DNA from: Stigmatella ashevillena
GTDB lineage: Bacteria; Myxococcota; Myxococcia; Myxococcales; Myxococcaceae
NCBI RefSeq assembly: GCF_028368975.1
Contig: NZ_JAQNDM010000002.1
Coordinates: forward strand, 7,744,425-7,808,424
Length of the DNA stretch: 64,000 nt
Reading direction: 5' to 3'
Part shown: piece by piece, positions 35,926 to 43,944 of the stretch
Numbering within the stretch: the first letter of the stretch is position 1
Layout of the letters: each line of letters opens with the position of its first letter
Translations under genes and position numbers: made by a program
Notes under the pieces: generated by a model
What the model was told of the DNA's origin: nothing
The model's input: only the letters and a program-made list of their open reading frames with translations
Database searches by the model: none

Positions 35926-38142
35926 TTAGAGGAAGAGGGGAACCGGATTGAGCTGTGCTTCATCCAGCGGGCGGTCGCGCCAGCCCAGCCGCACGGGCAC
36001 CTCGTAGAGACGGCCCGGAGCGAAGCGCGGCCAGAAGTGACGCAGGCCGGGCACCACCACCTTCACCACGTTCAGGCCCACGTCGGGCCGCGTCAGGTCC
36101 AGCACGAGCGTCTCCAAGCCCGCCCGCGCGGCGCGTGCCACGCACGTCCTCACGTCCTCGCGAATGTCCTCTTGGGGCGTCACGGGGTAGTCGCTGGGCG
36201 TCCGCTCGGGCTGCTGCTCATCCGGAAAGAGGAAGGAAGGGTCCTCCAACTCGGCCACGACCCAGGGGGAGGGGAGCTTCTCCTGGGGATCGAAGATCTG
36301 GTTGAACTCCGTGAGCGCGCGTTGGAGGGCGATGCGCGCATCGAGGTGGGCCCCGAATCCCACGCAGTGCCGGTCTCCGCGGGCGTTGTGCCCCAGTGCG
36401 ACAAAGGTGGGGATGCCCAGATCGTGCGTCAGGTCCAACGCCCACAGCCGCCAGCCATGCGAGCGGTGGTGGTCCATCAGCGCCTGGAAGTAGGGCTCGT
36501 GGAAGCTGGCCAGGTTCACACCGGGGCGGCGCAGGCGGTTGTACCACCAGACGGCCGTGGCATCGCGCTCGGCCAGCTCCAGGAAGCCTTGGAGGATGGC
36601 CTCTTCCACGCAATTGCCGGCCGCGTGGCCGTTGGAGTCCGCGGGGCTGAAGCGGGCCTCGGGTGGGGCGGGATAACGGGTGTAGCAATACGCCGTGGGA
36701 AGGTACCGGCGGCGCTCGTGCGTGAGCGACCAGACGGGCGTCCAGTCCACCTCCACCGCCTCATCGAAGGGAAGCGGCACCGCCGCCCGGGGGAGCCGGT
36801 ACTTCGTGTTGAGCGCCGCGCGGTCACGGTACTGGGCGTCGCTGAACAGCAGCAGGTCCTTGGGTTGGAAGGCCTCGGCGCGCAGGGCCGCCCAAGGTGC
36901 TCGCATGCGGGGCTCATCCCCCTGGAAGAGTGCGCTCCAGCGCTCGATGCCCTCGCCGAGCGCGCTGGCGCGGGACTGGAACGGGGTGCGGCCCTTGCCG
37001 AGGCTCAGCGCATGGAACTCGTTGAAGTCCGGCGATTCACTCCTCACGGGGGTGAAATAGGAGGCGCCGAACGTGGGCCGGAGGGGGTGGTTGCGCGACT
37101 CGAGGGGCCCCAGGCTGCTGAGCACGCCGGTGAGGGGGCTGATCTGATGTTGGAGCCGCGCGAAGGTCTCCTCGGGGGAAATGCTGCGAAACCCATTGTC
37201 CTCGGTGAAGCCCCGAGGCCGGGCTTGCAGCACCACGGGCTGGGCGCCCCGGGTTTTCAACAGCTCCGGATCGCCGCACGCGGGACACTGAGGTCTCCGG
37301 ACCACGGTGTGCTCGGTGAGCTGGAACTGCTGAGAGAACTCCCATGCCAGCAGCGTCTGTCCCAGGGAGCCTTTTCCGCCCGTGGCGATCCATCGCGCGA
37401 GGGCCGTCACCGCCAGGTGGAGTCCTGCCTGGAGGCTCGCGGGCAGCTCCGCGCGAGGCGGGAGGCGGGGGGGGCCCCTGCTGCCCTTGCGCCCGTTCAA
37501 ATAGGCTTCCACGGGACGGTTCCACCGCAGCCGGTGCGCGAGGCAGGCCCAGCAAGGCCCCTGGCCTGGACGGAGCACCGGGCCTGCCCAAGGCGTAGTG
37601 CCGGTGGGCTTCACCAGGAACCAGGGCGTCTGCTGCTTCAGCGCCTGCTGGTTGAACGCCTCCAACTCGGGCGAGAGGTAGTCGTGGACCAGGACGGCCT
37701 GGAGCGCGCCGTTGTCCTGGACGGTAAGGCCCGCGCCTTTCAGCGCATCGGTGAGGGGGGCTGCATCCCATCCATCCAGGGCGTGCACGGAGACGGGCGA
37801 AGCGGCGAGCCGCGCCGCCGCCTCGGTGGGCGCCACGCCGAGCGACTGCCAGAAGGCGGCGGCTTCCGGAGGAAACCCAGGCGCCACGTCAACGGCATAG
37901 CCCCGCTTCTCCATCATCGAGAGGGCATAGAGCACTTCAGGCGCGGAAACCTGTCCCTCGAGCGCGGAGACGATGTCGCTGACGGAGCGGCGCCCGTCGA
38001 GCATCGATGCCACGAGCACCTGGACCTTGCCGGCCAGCATGAACTGCTCGCGCTCGCCGATCAGGAAGAACCGGTCCGTGTCGAGCTGTTCCGTGCGCAG
38101 GTGCGGTTTGAACTGGAGGACACGGCGGAGGAGGTCGCTCAT
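35926..38142 (-). CDS. Fused TOMM cyclodehydratase (E1-like docking plus YcaO)
   Basis: Protein of 738 aa. Residues about 1-345 are the E1-superfamily/SagC-like docking half, starting with a winged-helix leader-binding RRE-like segment and carrying two zinc pairs, CWAC (197-200) and CPAC (286-289). Residues about 360-738 are YcaO: ATP-binding Glu/Arg motifs ASALGEGIERWSALF and EEAILQGFLELAERDA. It ends in NPVPLFL, the proline-rich C-terminal tail needed for azoline formation in YcaO cyclodehydratases. The enzyme uses ATP to turn Cys/Ser/Thr of the precursor into thiazolines or oxazolines. It fits TIGR03882 plus TIGR03604. First gene of the minus-strand operon with the amidohydrolase. Confidence 0.94.
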   Translation of the reverse strand: MSDLLRRVLQFKPHLRTEQLDTDRFFLIGEREQFMLAGKVQVLVASMLDGRRSVSDIVSALEGQVSAPEVLYALSMMEKRGYAVDVAPGFPPEAAAFWQSLGVAPTEAAARLAASPVSVHALDGWDAAPLTDALKGAGLTVQDNGALQAVLVHDYLSPELEAFNQQALKQQTPWFLVKPTGTTPWAGPVLRPGQGPCWACLAHRLRWNRPVEAYLNGRKGSRGPPRLPPRAELPASLQAGLHLAVTALARWIATGGKGSLGQTLLAWEFSQQFQLTEHTVVRRPQCPACGDPELLKTRGAQPVVLQARPRGFTEDNGFRSISPEETFARLQHQISPLTGVLSSLGPLESRNHPLRPTFGASYFTPVRSESPDFNEFHALSLGKGRTPFQSRASALGEGIERWSALFQGDEPRMRAPWAALRAEAFQPKDLLLFSDAQYRDRAALNTKYRLPRAAVPLPFDEAVEVDWTPVWSLTHERRRYLPTAYCYTRYPAPPEARFSPADSNGHAAGNCVEEAILQGFLELAERDATAVWWYNRLRRPGVNLASFHEPYFQALMDHHRSHGWRLWALDLTHDLGIPTFVALGHNARGDRHCVGFGAHLDARIALQRALTEFNQIFDPQEKLPSPWVVAELEDPSFLFPDEQQPERTPSDYPVTPQEDIREDVRTCVARAARAGLETLVLDLTRPDVGLNVVKVVVPGLRHFWPRFAPGRLYEVPVRLGWRDRPLDEAQLNPVPLFL

Positions 38143-38183
38143 GGGGACGGGTGAAGTCTAATCCCTTTCCCGCCGCGGTTGAA

Positions 38184-38903
38184 TCAACCGAACAGCTCCC
38201 GGAAGAAGTCGCGCATCGTCTGCCATGATCTCCGATCGGCATCGGGCTGGTACGCCAGGCCTAGCTCTGGAACGTTGAGGCCCGGGACGGTGAAGGCATG
38301 GCGGGTGTTTCCATACGCATGGAGCTGCCAGTCCACACGGGAGCGTGTCAGCTCGTTGGCCAGACCCACGGCCTGCTCATTGGGGGCGTGCGGGTCTTCC
38401 CAGCCGTGAAAGATGAGTACCTTGGCATGGATGCGATCCGCGTTCGGGTAGGGCGGTGGATCGAACACCCCGTGGAAGCTGACCACCCCCGCGACCTCCG
38501 CCCCCATGCGTGCAAGGTCGAGCACACATTTGCCACCCAGACAGAAACCGATGGCACCAGTCCGGGTGGGATCGACCGTTTCAAAGGTTCTCAGAAAGGC
38601 CAGCGCTGAGGCCATGCGCGCCTGGAGCACCCTCCGGTCGCTGTCGAGCTCTTGCATGAGTTTTCTGGCCTGCTCGGGGGTCTCCCCGCGGCGGCCCTGG
38701 CCGTAGAGATCGATCGCGAACCCGACGTAGCCCAGCTCGGCGAGCGCCACTGCCTTCTGGGCCTCGAACTCGGACTGTCCGTGCCACGAGTGCGCGACCA
38801 GGATGCCAGGACGCCGGTGCGGGAGGCCCGGGTCCCACGCGAGGACGCCTTCGAACGGCCCTCCGGGTCCCTCGTAGACGAGCTTTCGGGATTCAATGGA
38901 CAT
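38184..38903 (-). CDS. Dienelactone hydrolase family protein
   Basis: Alpha/beta hydrolase of 239 aa with the Cys-Asp-His triad of the DLH family: nucleophile in GFCLGGKC (about residue 119), Asp in HGWEDPHAP and His in NTRHAFT. No signal peptide. ATG 38903 has AGGAG 8 bases upstream. It lies 41 bases upstream of the YcaO gene in the same direction, so it may be the first gene of the TOMM minus-strand operon. Natural substrate unknown; family members open lactones or esters. Confidence 0.93.
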   Translation of the reverse strand: MSIESRKLVYEGPGGPFEGVLAWDPGLPHRRPGILVAHSWHGQSEFEAQKAVALAELGYVGFAIDLYGQGRRGETPEQARKLMQELDSDRRVLQARMASALAFLRTFETVDPTRTGAIGFCLGGKCVLDLARMGAEVAGVVSFHGVFDPPPYPNADRIHAKVLIFHGWEDPHAPNEQAVGLANELTRSRVDWQLHAYGNTRHAFTVPGLNVPELGLAYQPDADRRSWQTMRDFFRELFG

Positions 38904-39003
38904 GGTGTTGCTCCTGGAAAACGGTCAAATCGAATATCGATGGAAAACGTTATAAAGCAGAAATAAAAGGACAGAGCAGAGTCCTTGGGAATGGAGCAAA
39001 CCA

Positions 39004-40815
39004 ATGCAGGGCAAGAGGGGCTGGTCATGGGCCATGGCAGGAATGGCCGCCGCAGTGGCCGCGTGTGGTGGGGAGATCGAGGAGCAGCACGAGCGCGTGG
39101 GCGAGGCGCCTCAGGCCCTCTCCGTCTTGAGTGCGTCAGAAGATTCCTATGCGCATGAGGGCAATACCTCCTCCACTTACGGTTCGAGCACGTCGCTCTA
39201 CGTCAAGAATGATCCGGGGGCCAGCCGGTACGCCTATCTGAAATTCAGCCTCAGTGGTCTGTCGGGCGTCACCAGCGCGAAGTTGAGGGTCTACGGCAGC
39301 GCATCCTCCAACACGGTCTTGCAGGCCTACCAGACGGCCGATGGGTGGTCGGAATCGTCCCTGACCTGGACCAACAAGCCCGCCGTGGGCAGCCTGGTGG
39401 GCGGTGTGTCGATCAACACGACCGCGAAGTACTACGACATCGATGTGACGTCCTATGTGAGTGCCCAGGCGGGTGGAGATGGCACGGTCTCCTTCGTGTT
39501 GCAGGAGACCGTGGGCAAGTACACCACCCTGAACAGCAGCGAGAACGCCTCCAGCCCTCCTCAACTGGAGGTCACCGCGGGAGGCTCTGGGGGAGGGGAT
39601 ACCCAGGCGCCCTCCGTCCCCGCGAATGTCACGGCGACTGCAGTGTCCAGCAGCCAGATCAACCTGAGCTGGAGCGCCGCGACGGACAACGTGGGGGTCA
39701 CGGGTTACGACCTCTACCGGAATGGCGCGTTCCTGAAGAACGTCAGCGGCTCCTCGGCGAGCGACACGGGGCTGTCGGCCTCGACCTCCTATTCCTATTA
39801 CGTGAAGGCCAAGGACGCGGCGGGCAACGCCTCCAACAGCAGCAGCACGGTCAGCGCCACCACCTTGGGGGGCGGCTCGTCCTCGTGCGCGGGCGCGCTG
39901 GCGACGGCCGCCGATATCCAGAACGCCATGAAGAATGCCTCTCCAGGCGCGACCCTGCTCATCGCGCCGGGGACTTACACCGGAAGCCGCTCCACCAGCG
40001 GCGATCCCGGCGGCCAGGGCCTGTTCTACTCAGGCAAGAGCGGTACCGCCTCCAGCCCCATCCTCCTGAAGGGGTGTGACCCCAGCAATCCGGCGACCCT
40101 GAAGGGGACCGCGGTCAATGATGGCTCCTATGGCATCCATCTCACCGGGGATTACTGGCAGTTCCGCGACCTCATCGTCACCACCGCGCAAAAAGGCATC
40201 ATCATCGACAATGGCAACCACAACGTGCTGAGCAACGTCACGGTCTTCAATATCGGGGATGAGGGGGTGCACTTCCGGGATGGCAGCTCCTACAACACGC
40301 TGGAGCACTCGAAGATCTACAACACGGGCAAGTATCAGCCTGGCTACGGTGAGGGCGCCTACGTGGGCTCCGATGCCAGCTCGAACTACGAGCACGTCGT
40401 GATTGGCAACGTGATTCGATACACGAACTTCGACGGAGGCATCACCGCCGAGCACCTCGACATCAAGGAAGGCGCGGACGGCACCGTCGTGGAGTACTGC
40501 ACCTTCAATGGCACGGGGATCTCGGGCGAGAACAGCGCGGACAGCTTCGTGGACGTCAAGGGCGTCAACACCATCGTCCGCTACAACCAGGGGTTCCGGA
40601 ACGGCAACGCCCTCGTCCTGGATGCCTTCCAGGTGCGCACCCATGGCAGCGGCTACGCCACGGGGGTCAACAACACCTTCTATGGCAACACCGTGAACCT
40701 GGATGGCTCCTCGGGCCATGTGGTGTTCGCGACCAGCGCGACCCAGGGCACGACGGCTCACGACGACGTCCGGGTGGGCGGCGGGAACCTCTACAGCAGC
40801 AACGTCAACGACTGA
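39004..40815 (+). CDS. Secreted DNRLRE / fibronectin III / beta-helix lipoprotein
   Basis: Exported protein of 603 aa. Lipobox-like VAAC at about residues 18-21 after a short hydrophobic signal. Domains: DNRLRE/CBM96-type beta-sandwich (about 38-190: EDSYAHEGNTSSTYGSS through ENASSPPQLEV), fibronectin type III (about 200-287) and a right-handed parallel beta-helix (about 300-603) with repeated short strands such as HNVLSNVTVFNIGDEGVHF and YNTLEHSKIYNTG. This architecture fits a polysaccharide lyase or other surface glycan-binding enzyme; the active site is not identifiable with certainty. Separator sequences are Gly/Ser-rich. It is divergent from the DLH gene. Confidence 0.9.
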   Translation: MQGKRGWSWAMAGMAAAVAACGGEIEEQHERVGEAPQALSVLSASEDSYAHEGNTSSTYGSSTSLYVKNDPGASRYAYLKFSLSGLSGVTSAKLRVYGSASSNTVLQAYQTADGWSESSLTWTNKPAVGSLVGGVSINTTAKYYDIDVTSYVSAQAGGDGTVSFVLQETVGKYTTLNSSENASSPPQLEVTAGGSGGGDTQAPSVPANVTATAVSSSQINLSWSAATDNVGVTGYDLYRNGAFLKNVSGSSASDTGLSASTSYSYYVKAKDAAGNASNSSSTVSATTLGGGSSSCAGALATAADIQNAMKNASPGATLLIAPGTYTGSRSTSGDPGGQGLFYSGKSGTASSPILLKGCDPSNPATLKGTAVNDGSYGIHLTGDYWQFRDLIVTTAQKGIIIDNGNHNVLSNVTVFNIGDEGVHFRDGSSYNTLEHSKIYNTGKYQPGYGEGAYVGSDASSNYEHVVIGNVIRYTNFDGGITAEHLDIKEGADGTVVEYCTFNGTGISGENSADSFVDVKGVNTIVRYNQGFRNGNALVLDAFQVRTHGSGYATGVNNTFYGNTVNLDGSSGHVVFATSATQGTTAHDDVRVGGGNLYSSNVND

Positions 40816-40859
40816 GCGTCCGTCCGTGGGAGGCTGGCATCCCAGGGTAGAGTCGGGGG

Positions 40860-41951
40860 ATGCCGGCTTCTTCTGTCTTGACCCTTCTCGTGGCCTCGCT
40901 CGCCTTGCAGGCCACGCCTCCGCAGGACTTCACCGCCGAGGCGGCCACGCGTTTCGCGGAGCTCGCCCTCGGCTGTGTTCACCGGGAATACCCGAACAAG
41001 ATCGCCCACGTGCTCAGTGGTGACGCGGACGCGCGTCCTCCCCGGGAACTCACCCCTGCCTTTTACGGCTGCTACGACTGGCACTCGTCGGTCCACGGCC
41101 ACTGGCTGCTCGTGCGGTTGGCGCGTGCCCATCCCGAGGCTCCTTTCACCGCCCGGATCCGGGAGGCGTTGGCGCGGAGCCTGACCCCCGCGAACATCGA
41201 GGCCGAGGTGCGTTACCTGAGTGCGCCGGGCCGGGTGTCCTTCGAGCGCCCCTATGGGCTCGCGTGGTTGCTTCAGTTGGCGGCGGAGCTGCGCGAATGG
41301 GACGATCCCCAGGCGCGCGAGTGGTCGGCCACGCTCAAGCCCTTGGAGGCTCAATCGGCCGAGCGGCTCCGCACGTGGCTGCCGAAGCTCTCCCGCCCCA
41401 TCCGCGAGGGGGAGCATGACCAGACGGCCTTCGCCTTCGGGCTCGTGCTCGACTGGGCACGGCGGGCCGAGGATCGCGCCATGGAGCAGTTGCTCACGGA
41501 GCGGGTGGAGGCCTTCTATGGAAAGGACCGCCGGGGGCCTCTGGCCTATGAGCCTTCGGGGCAGGATTTTCTCTCGCCGTGCCTCGCCGAGGCGGACCTG
41601 ATGCGGCGCGTGCTGCCCCCGGCGCGCTTCGCCACCTGGTTGCGCGGCTTCCTGCCCGAGATTCCCGTCAACGCGAGTGCGTCCTGGCTGGAGCCCGCGG
41701 TGGTGACGGATCCGAGTGATCCCAAGCTGGCGCACCTGGATGGTCTGAACCTGAGCCGGGCGTGGATGCTGGAGGGGATCCTCTCGGGGCTGCCCCCGGC
41801 GGACAAGCGGCGCCGCGCGCTGGAGGAGACGGCGAAGCGCCACCGGGAGGCAGGGCTCCGGGCCGTGACGGGCGCCCACTACGAGGGGGGACACTGGCTG
41901 GGCAGCTTCGCGGTGTACCTGGTCTCCGGCCGCGGGCTGTCACGGCCCTGA
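40860..41951 (+). CDS. DUF2891 domain protein, exported
   Basis: Protein of 363 aa with an N-terminal hydrophobic segment (SVLTLLVASLALQA) that looks like a signal peptide. The body matches DUF2891: CVHREYPNKIAH, FYGCYDWHSSVHGHWLLVRL, ERPYGLAWLLQLAAEL, FLSPCLAEADLM and GGHWLGSFAVYLV. The repeated helices and conserved Trp/His/Asp residues suggest an alpha/alpha-toroid fold as in glycan-processing enzymes, which is inference. Its stop lies 7 bases from the convergent kdsB stop. Confidence 0.88.
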   Translation: MPASSVLTLLVASLALQATPPQDFTAEAATRFAELALGCVHREYPNKIAHVLSGDADARPPRELTPAFYGCYDWHSSVHGHWLLVRLARAHPEAPFTARIREALARSLTPANIEAEVRYLSAPGRVSFERPYGLAWLLQLAAELREWDDPQAREWSATLKPLEAQSAERLRTWLPKLSRPIREGEHDQTAFAFGLVLDWARRAEDRAMEQLLTERVEAFYGKDRRGPLAYEPSGQDFLSPCLAEADLMRRVLPPARFATWLRGFLPEIPVNASASWLEPAVVTDPSDPKLAHLDGLNLSRAWMLEGILSGLPPADKRRRALEETAKRHREAGLRAVTGAHYEGGHWLGSFAVYLVSGRGLSRP

Positions 41952-41958
41952 GCGCGGT

Positions 41959-42711
41959 TCAGGGCAGGAGGCCCCGGGTGCGCAGCACCTCTTCCACCCG
42001 GGCCACGTCCTCGGGCACGTCCACCGCCACCGTCTTGCCCTGCACCTGGCCGCAGCGGATGCGCAGGCCGTGCTCCAGGGCCCGGAGCTGCTCGAGCTTC
42101 TCGGCCTCTTCCAGGGGCGTGGGGGGCAGCGTGGCCAGCTCCAGCAGCGTCTCGTGCCGGTAGCCGTACAGGCCGATGTGGGCCCAGCGGCGCACGCTCC
42201 CTTCATGGCCCGCTTCCCGGATGAAGGGCAGGGCGGCCCGGCTGAAATAGAGCGCATCCCCATTGAGCGCGAGCACCGCCTTCACCACGTGGGGGCTGGG
42301 CACCTCCGAGGCTTCCAGGGGGCGCACCAGGGTTCCCATCCGCACGGCCGGGTCCTGGAACAGCCCCGCCAGCACCTTCAGGGCTTCCGGATCCAGCAGC
42401 GGCTCGTCTCCTTGCACGTTCACCCACACCTCCACACCTGAGCGCCCCCGGGCGACTTCCGCCACCCGGTCCGTTCCGGTGGGGCAGGTGGGGCTGGTCA
42501 TCACGGCGATGCCCCCAAAGCGGGTGACTTCCTCTTGGATGCGGACGTCCTCGGTGGCCACCAGCACTTCCGAGAAGACCTGGGCTTCCTGACAGCGGCG
42601 CCACACGTGCTCCACCATGGTCTTGCCGGCGATCCGGGCGAGCGGCTTACCGGGAAAGCGGGTGCTGGCATGGCGGGCGGGGATGACGGCGGCGGTGCGG
42701 GGCAAGGGCAT
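41959..42711 (-). CDS. kdsB: 3-deoxy-manno-octulosonate cytidylyltransferase
   Basis: Activates Kdo as CMP-Kdo for lipid A addition (250 aa). Motifs: AVIPARHASTRFPGKPL (nucleotide-binding N-terminus), VWVNVQGDEPLLDPEAL (metal/CTP site), and RWAHIGLYGYR. ATG 42711 gives the standard N-terminus; a GTG 24 bases upstream would add eight residues. With pyrG, kdsA and kdsC in this window, most of the CMP-Kdo route is present apart from the isomerase KdsD. It is divergent from the wecB-type gene. Confidence 0.95.
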   Translation of the reverse strand: MPLPRTAAVIPARHASTRFPGKPLARIAGKTMVEHVWRRCQEAQVFSEVLVATEDVRIQEEVTRFGGIAVMTSPTCPTGTDRVAEVARGRSGVEVWVNVQGDEPLLDPEALKVLAGLFQDPAVRMGTLVRPLEASEVPSPHVVKAVLALNGDALYFSRAALPFIREAGHEGSVRRWAHIGLYGYRHETLLELATLPPTPLEEAEKLEQLRALEHGLRIRCGQVQGKTVAVDVPEDVARVEEVLRTRGLLP

Positions 42712-42804
42712 GGCGCGTCCGTCTATCAGATTCACAACGCCCCCTGGGCCCGGGAGGGTCGCTTCCCCTGGTCATGGGAGGAAGCGTGCCTAGCTTGCCG
42801 AGCC

Positions 42805-43932
42805 ATGAAGAAGGTTCTCCACATTGTCGGCGCCCGGCCCAACTTCATGAAGGTGGCGCCCATCCACAAGGTCATCGCCGCTCGCGGCCAACTCTCGCAA
42901 GTGCTCGTCCACACCGGCCAGCACTACGACGTGAAGATGAGTGACGTCTTCTTCACGGATCTGGGTATGCCCGCGCCCGACATCCACCTGGGAATCGGCT
43001 CGGGCAGCCACGCGGAGCAGACCGCCCGCGTCATGCTGGAGCTGGAGAAAGTGTTTCTGAGCGAGAAGCCGGACCTCGTCTCCGTGGTGGGAGATGTCAA
43101 CAGCACGCTGGCCGCGGCGCTGGTGGCCTCGAAGATGGGCATCCTCATCTCCCACGTCGAAGCGGGCCTGCGCAGCTTCGACAACCGCATGCCGGAGGAG
43201 ATCAACCGCATCGTCACCGACCGGATCGCCGACCTGCTGCTCACGCCCTCGCCCGATGCGGACATCAACCTTCAGAAGGAGGGCGCGGCGCCCTCGCGCA
43301 TCCACTTCGTGGGCAACGTGATGATCGACTCGTTGCTGGCCTCCAAGGCCCGGGCCGACACGCTCTCCACGCTCGCGGATCTGGGGCTCACCCCCCGGGG
43401 GTACGGGGTGTGCACGCTGCACCGGGCCTCCAACGTGGATGACACGAAGGTGCTCGGCGGGCTGATTTCCGCGCTGGCCCATGTGTCCACGCGTCTGCCC
43501 ATCGTCTTCCCGGTGCATCCGCGCACGCGGAAGATGCTCGCGGACAAGGGGCTGGGCAGCCTGCTGGAGAAGGCCCCGGGGCTGCGCCTCGTGGAGCCCA
43601 TGGGCTACCTGGAGTTCCTCGCGCTCACCTCCCAGGCGAAGCTCATCCTCACCGACTCGGGGGGCCTCCAGGAGGAATCGACCGCGCTGGGCGTGCCGTG
43701 CCTCACCCTGCGCGAGAACACCGAGCGCCCCATCACCGTGGAGCAGGGCACCAACCTCGTGGTGGGCGTCGACCCGGTGCGCATCCGCGAGGCCGCAGTG
43801 GAGATCCTCGACGGTCAGGGCAAGAAGGGCCGTGTGCCGGACTTGTGGGATGGGCGTGCCGCTGAGCGCATCGCGGACCTGTACGCGCGCGTGCTCGGGG
43901 TCAGCACCGGCGCCTTGCGCGCCTCGGCGTGA
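42805..43932 (+). CDS. wecB: UDP-N-acetylglucosamine 2-epimerase (non-hydrolysing)
   Basis: Converts UDP-GlcNAc to UDP-ManNAc for surface polysaccharide (375 aa). Family motifs: HIVGARPNFMKVAPIHK, VHTGQHYDVKMSD, GDVNSTLAAALVA, HVEAGLRSFDNRMPEEINR, TLHRASNVDD, and DSGGLQEESTALGVPCLTLRENTERP (active-site loop, quoted in two parts of the chain from about residue 288). The start is ATG 42805. It lies in a Kdo/envelope-sugar neighbourhood, divergent from kdsB and convergent with a histidine kinase. Confidence 0.94.
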   Translation: MKKVLHIVGARPNFMKVAPIHKVIAARGQLSQVLVHTGQHYDVKMSDVFFTDLGMPAPDIHLGIGSGSHAEQTARVMLELEKVFLSEKPDLVSVVGDVNSTLAAALVASKMGILISHVEAGLRSFDNRMPEEINRIVTDRIADLLLTPSPDADINLQKEGAAPSRIHFVGNVMIDSLLASKARADTLSTLADLGLTPRGYGVCTLHRASNVDDTKVLGGLISALAHVSTRLPIVFPVHPRTRKMLADKGLGSLLEKAPGLRLVEPMGYLEFLALTSQAKLILTDSGGLQEESTALGVPCLTLRENTERPITVEQGTNLVVGVDPVRIREAAVEILDGQGKKGRVPDLWDGRAAERIADLYARVLGVSTGALRASA

Positions 43933-43944
43933 GGCGGGAGGGCC

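Noticed and set aside
29000..38142. TOMM cluster considered as a recently transferred island
   Set aside because: No integrase, tRNA, flanking repeats or obvious base-composition shift is visible by eye. A codon-usage calculation would be needed to claim transfer.
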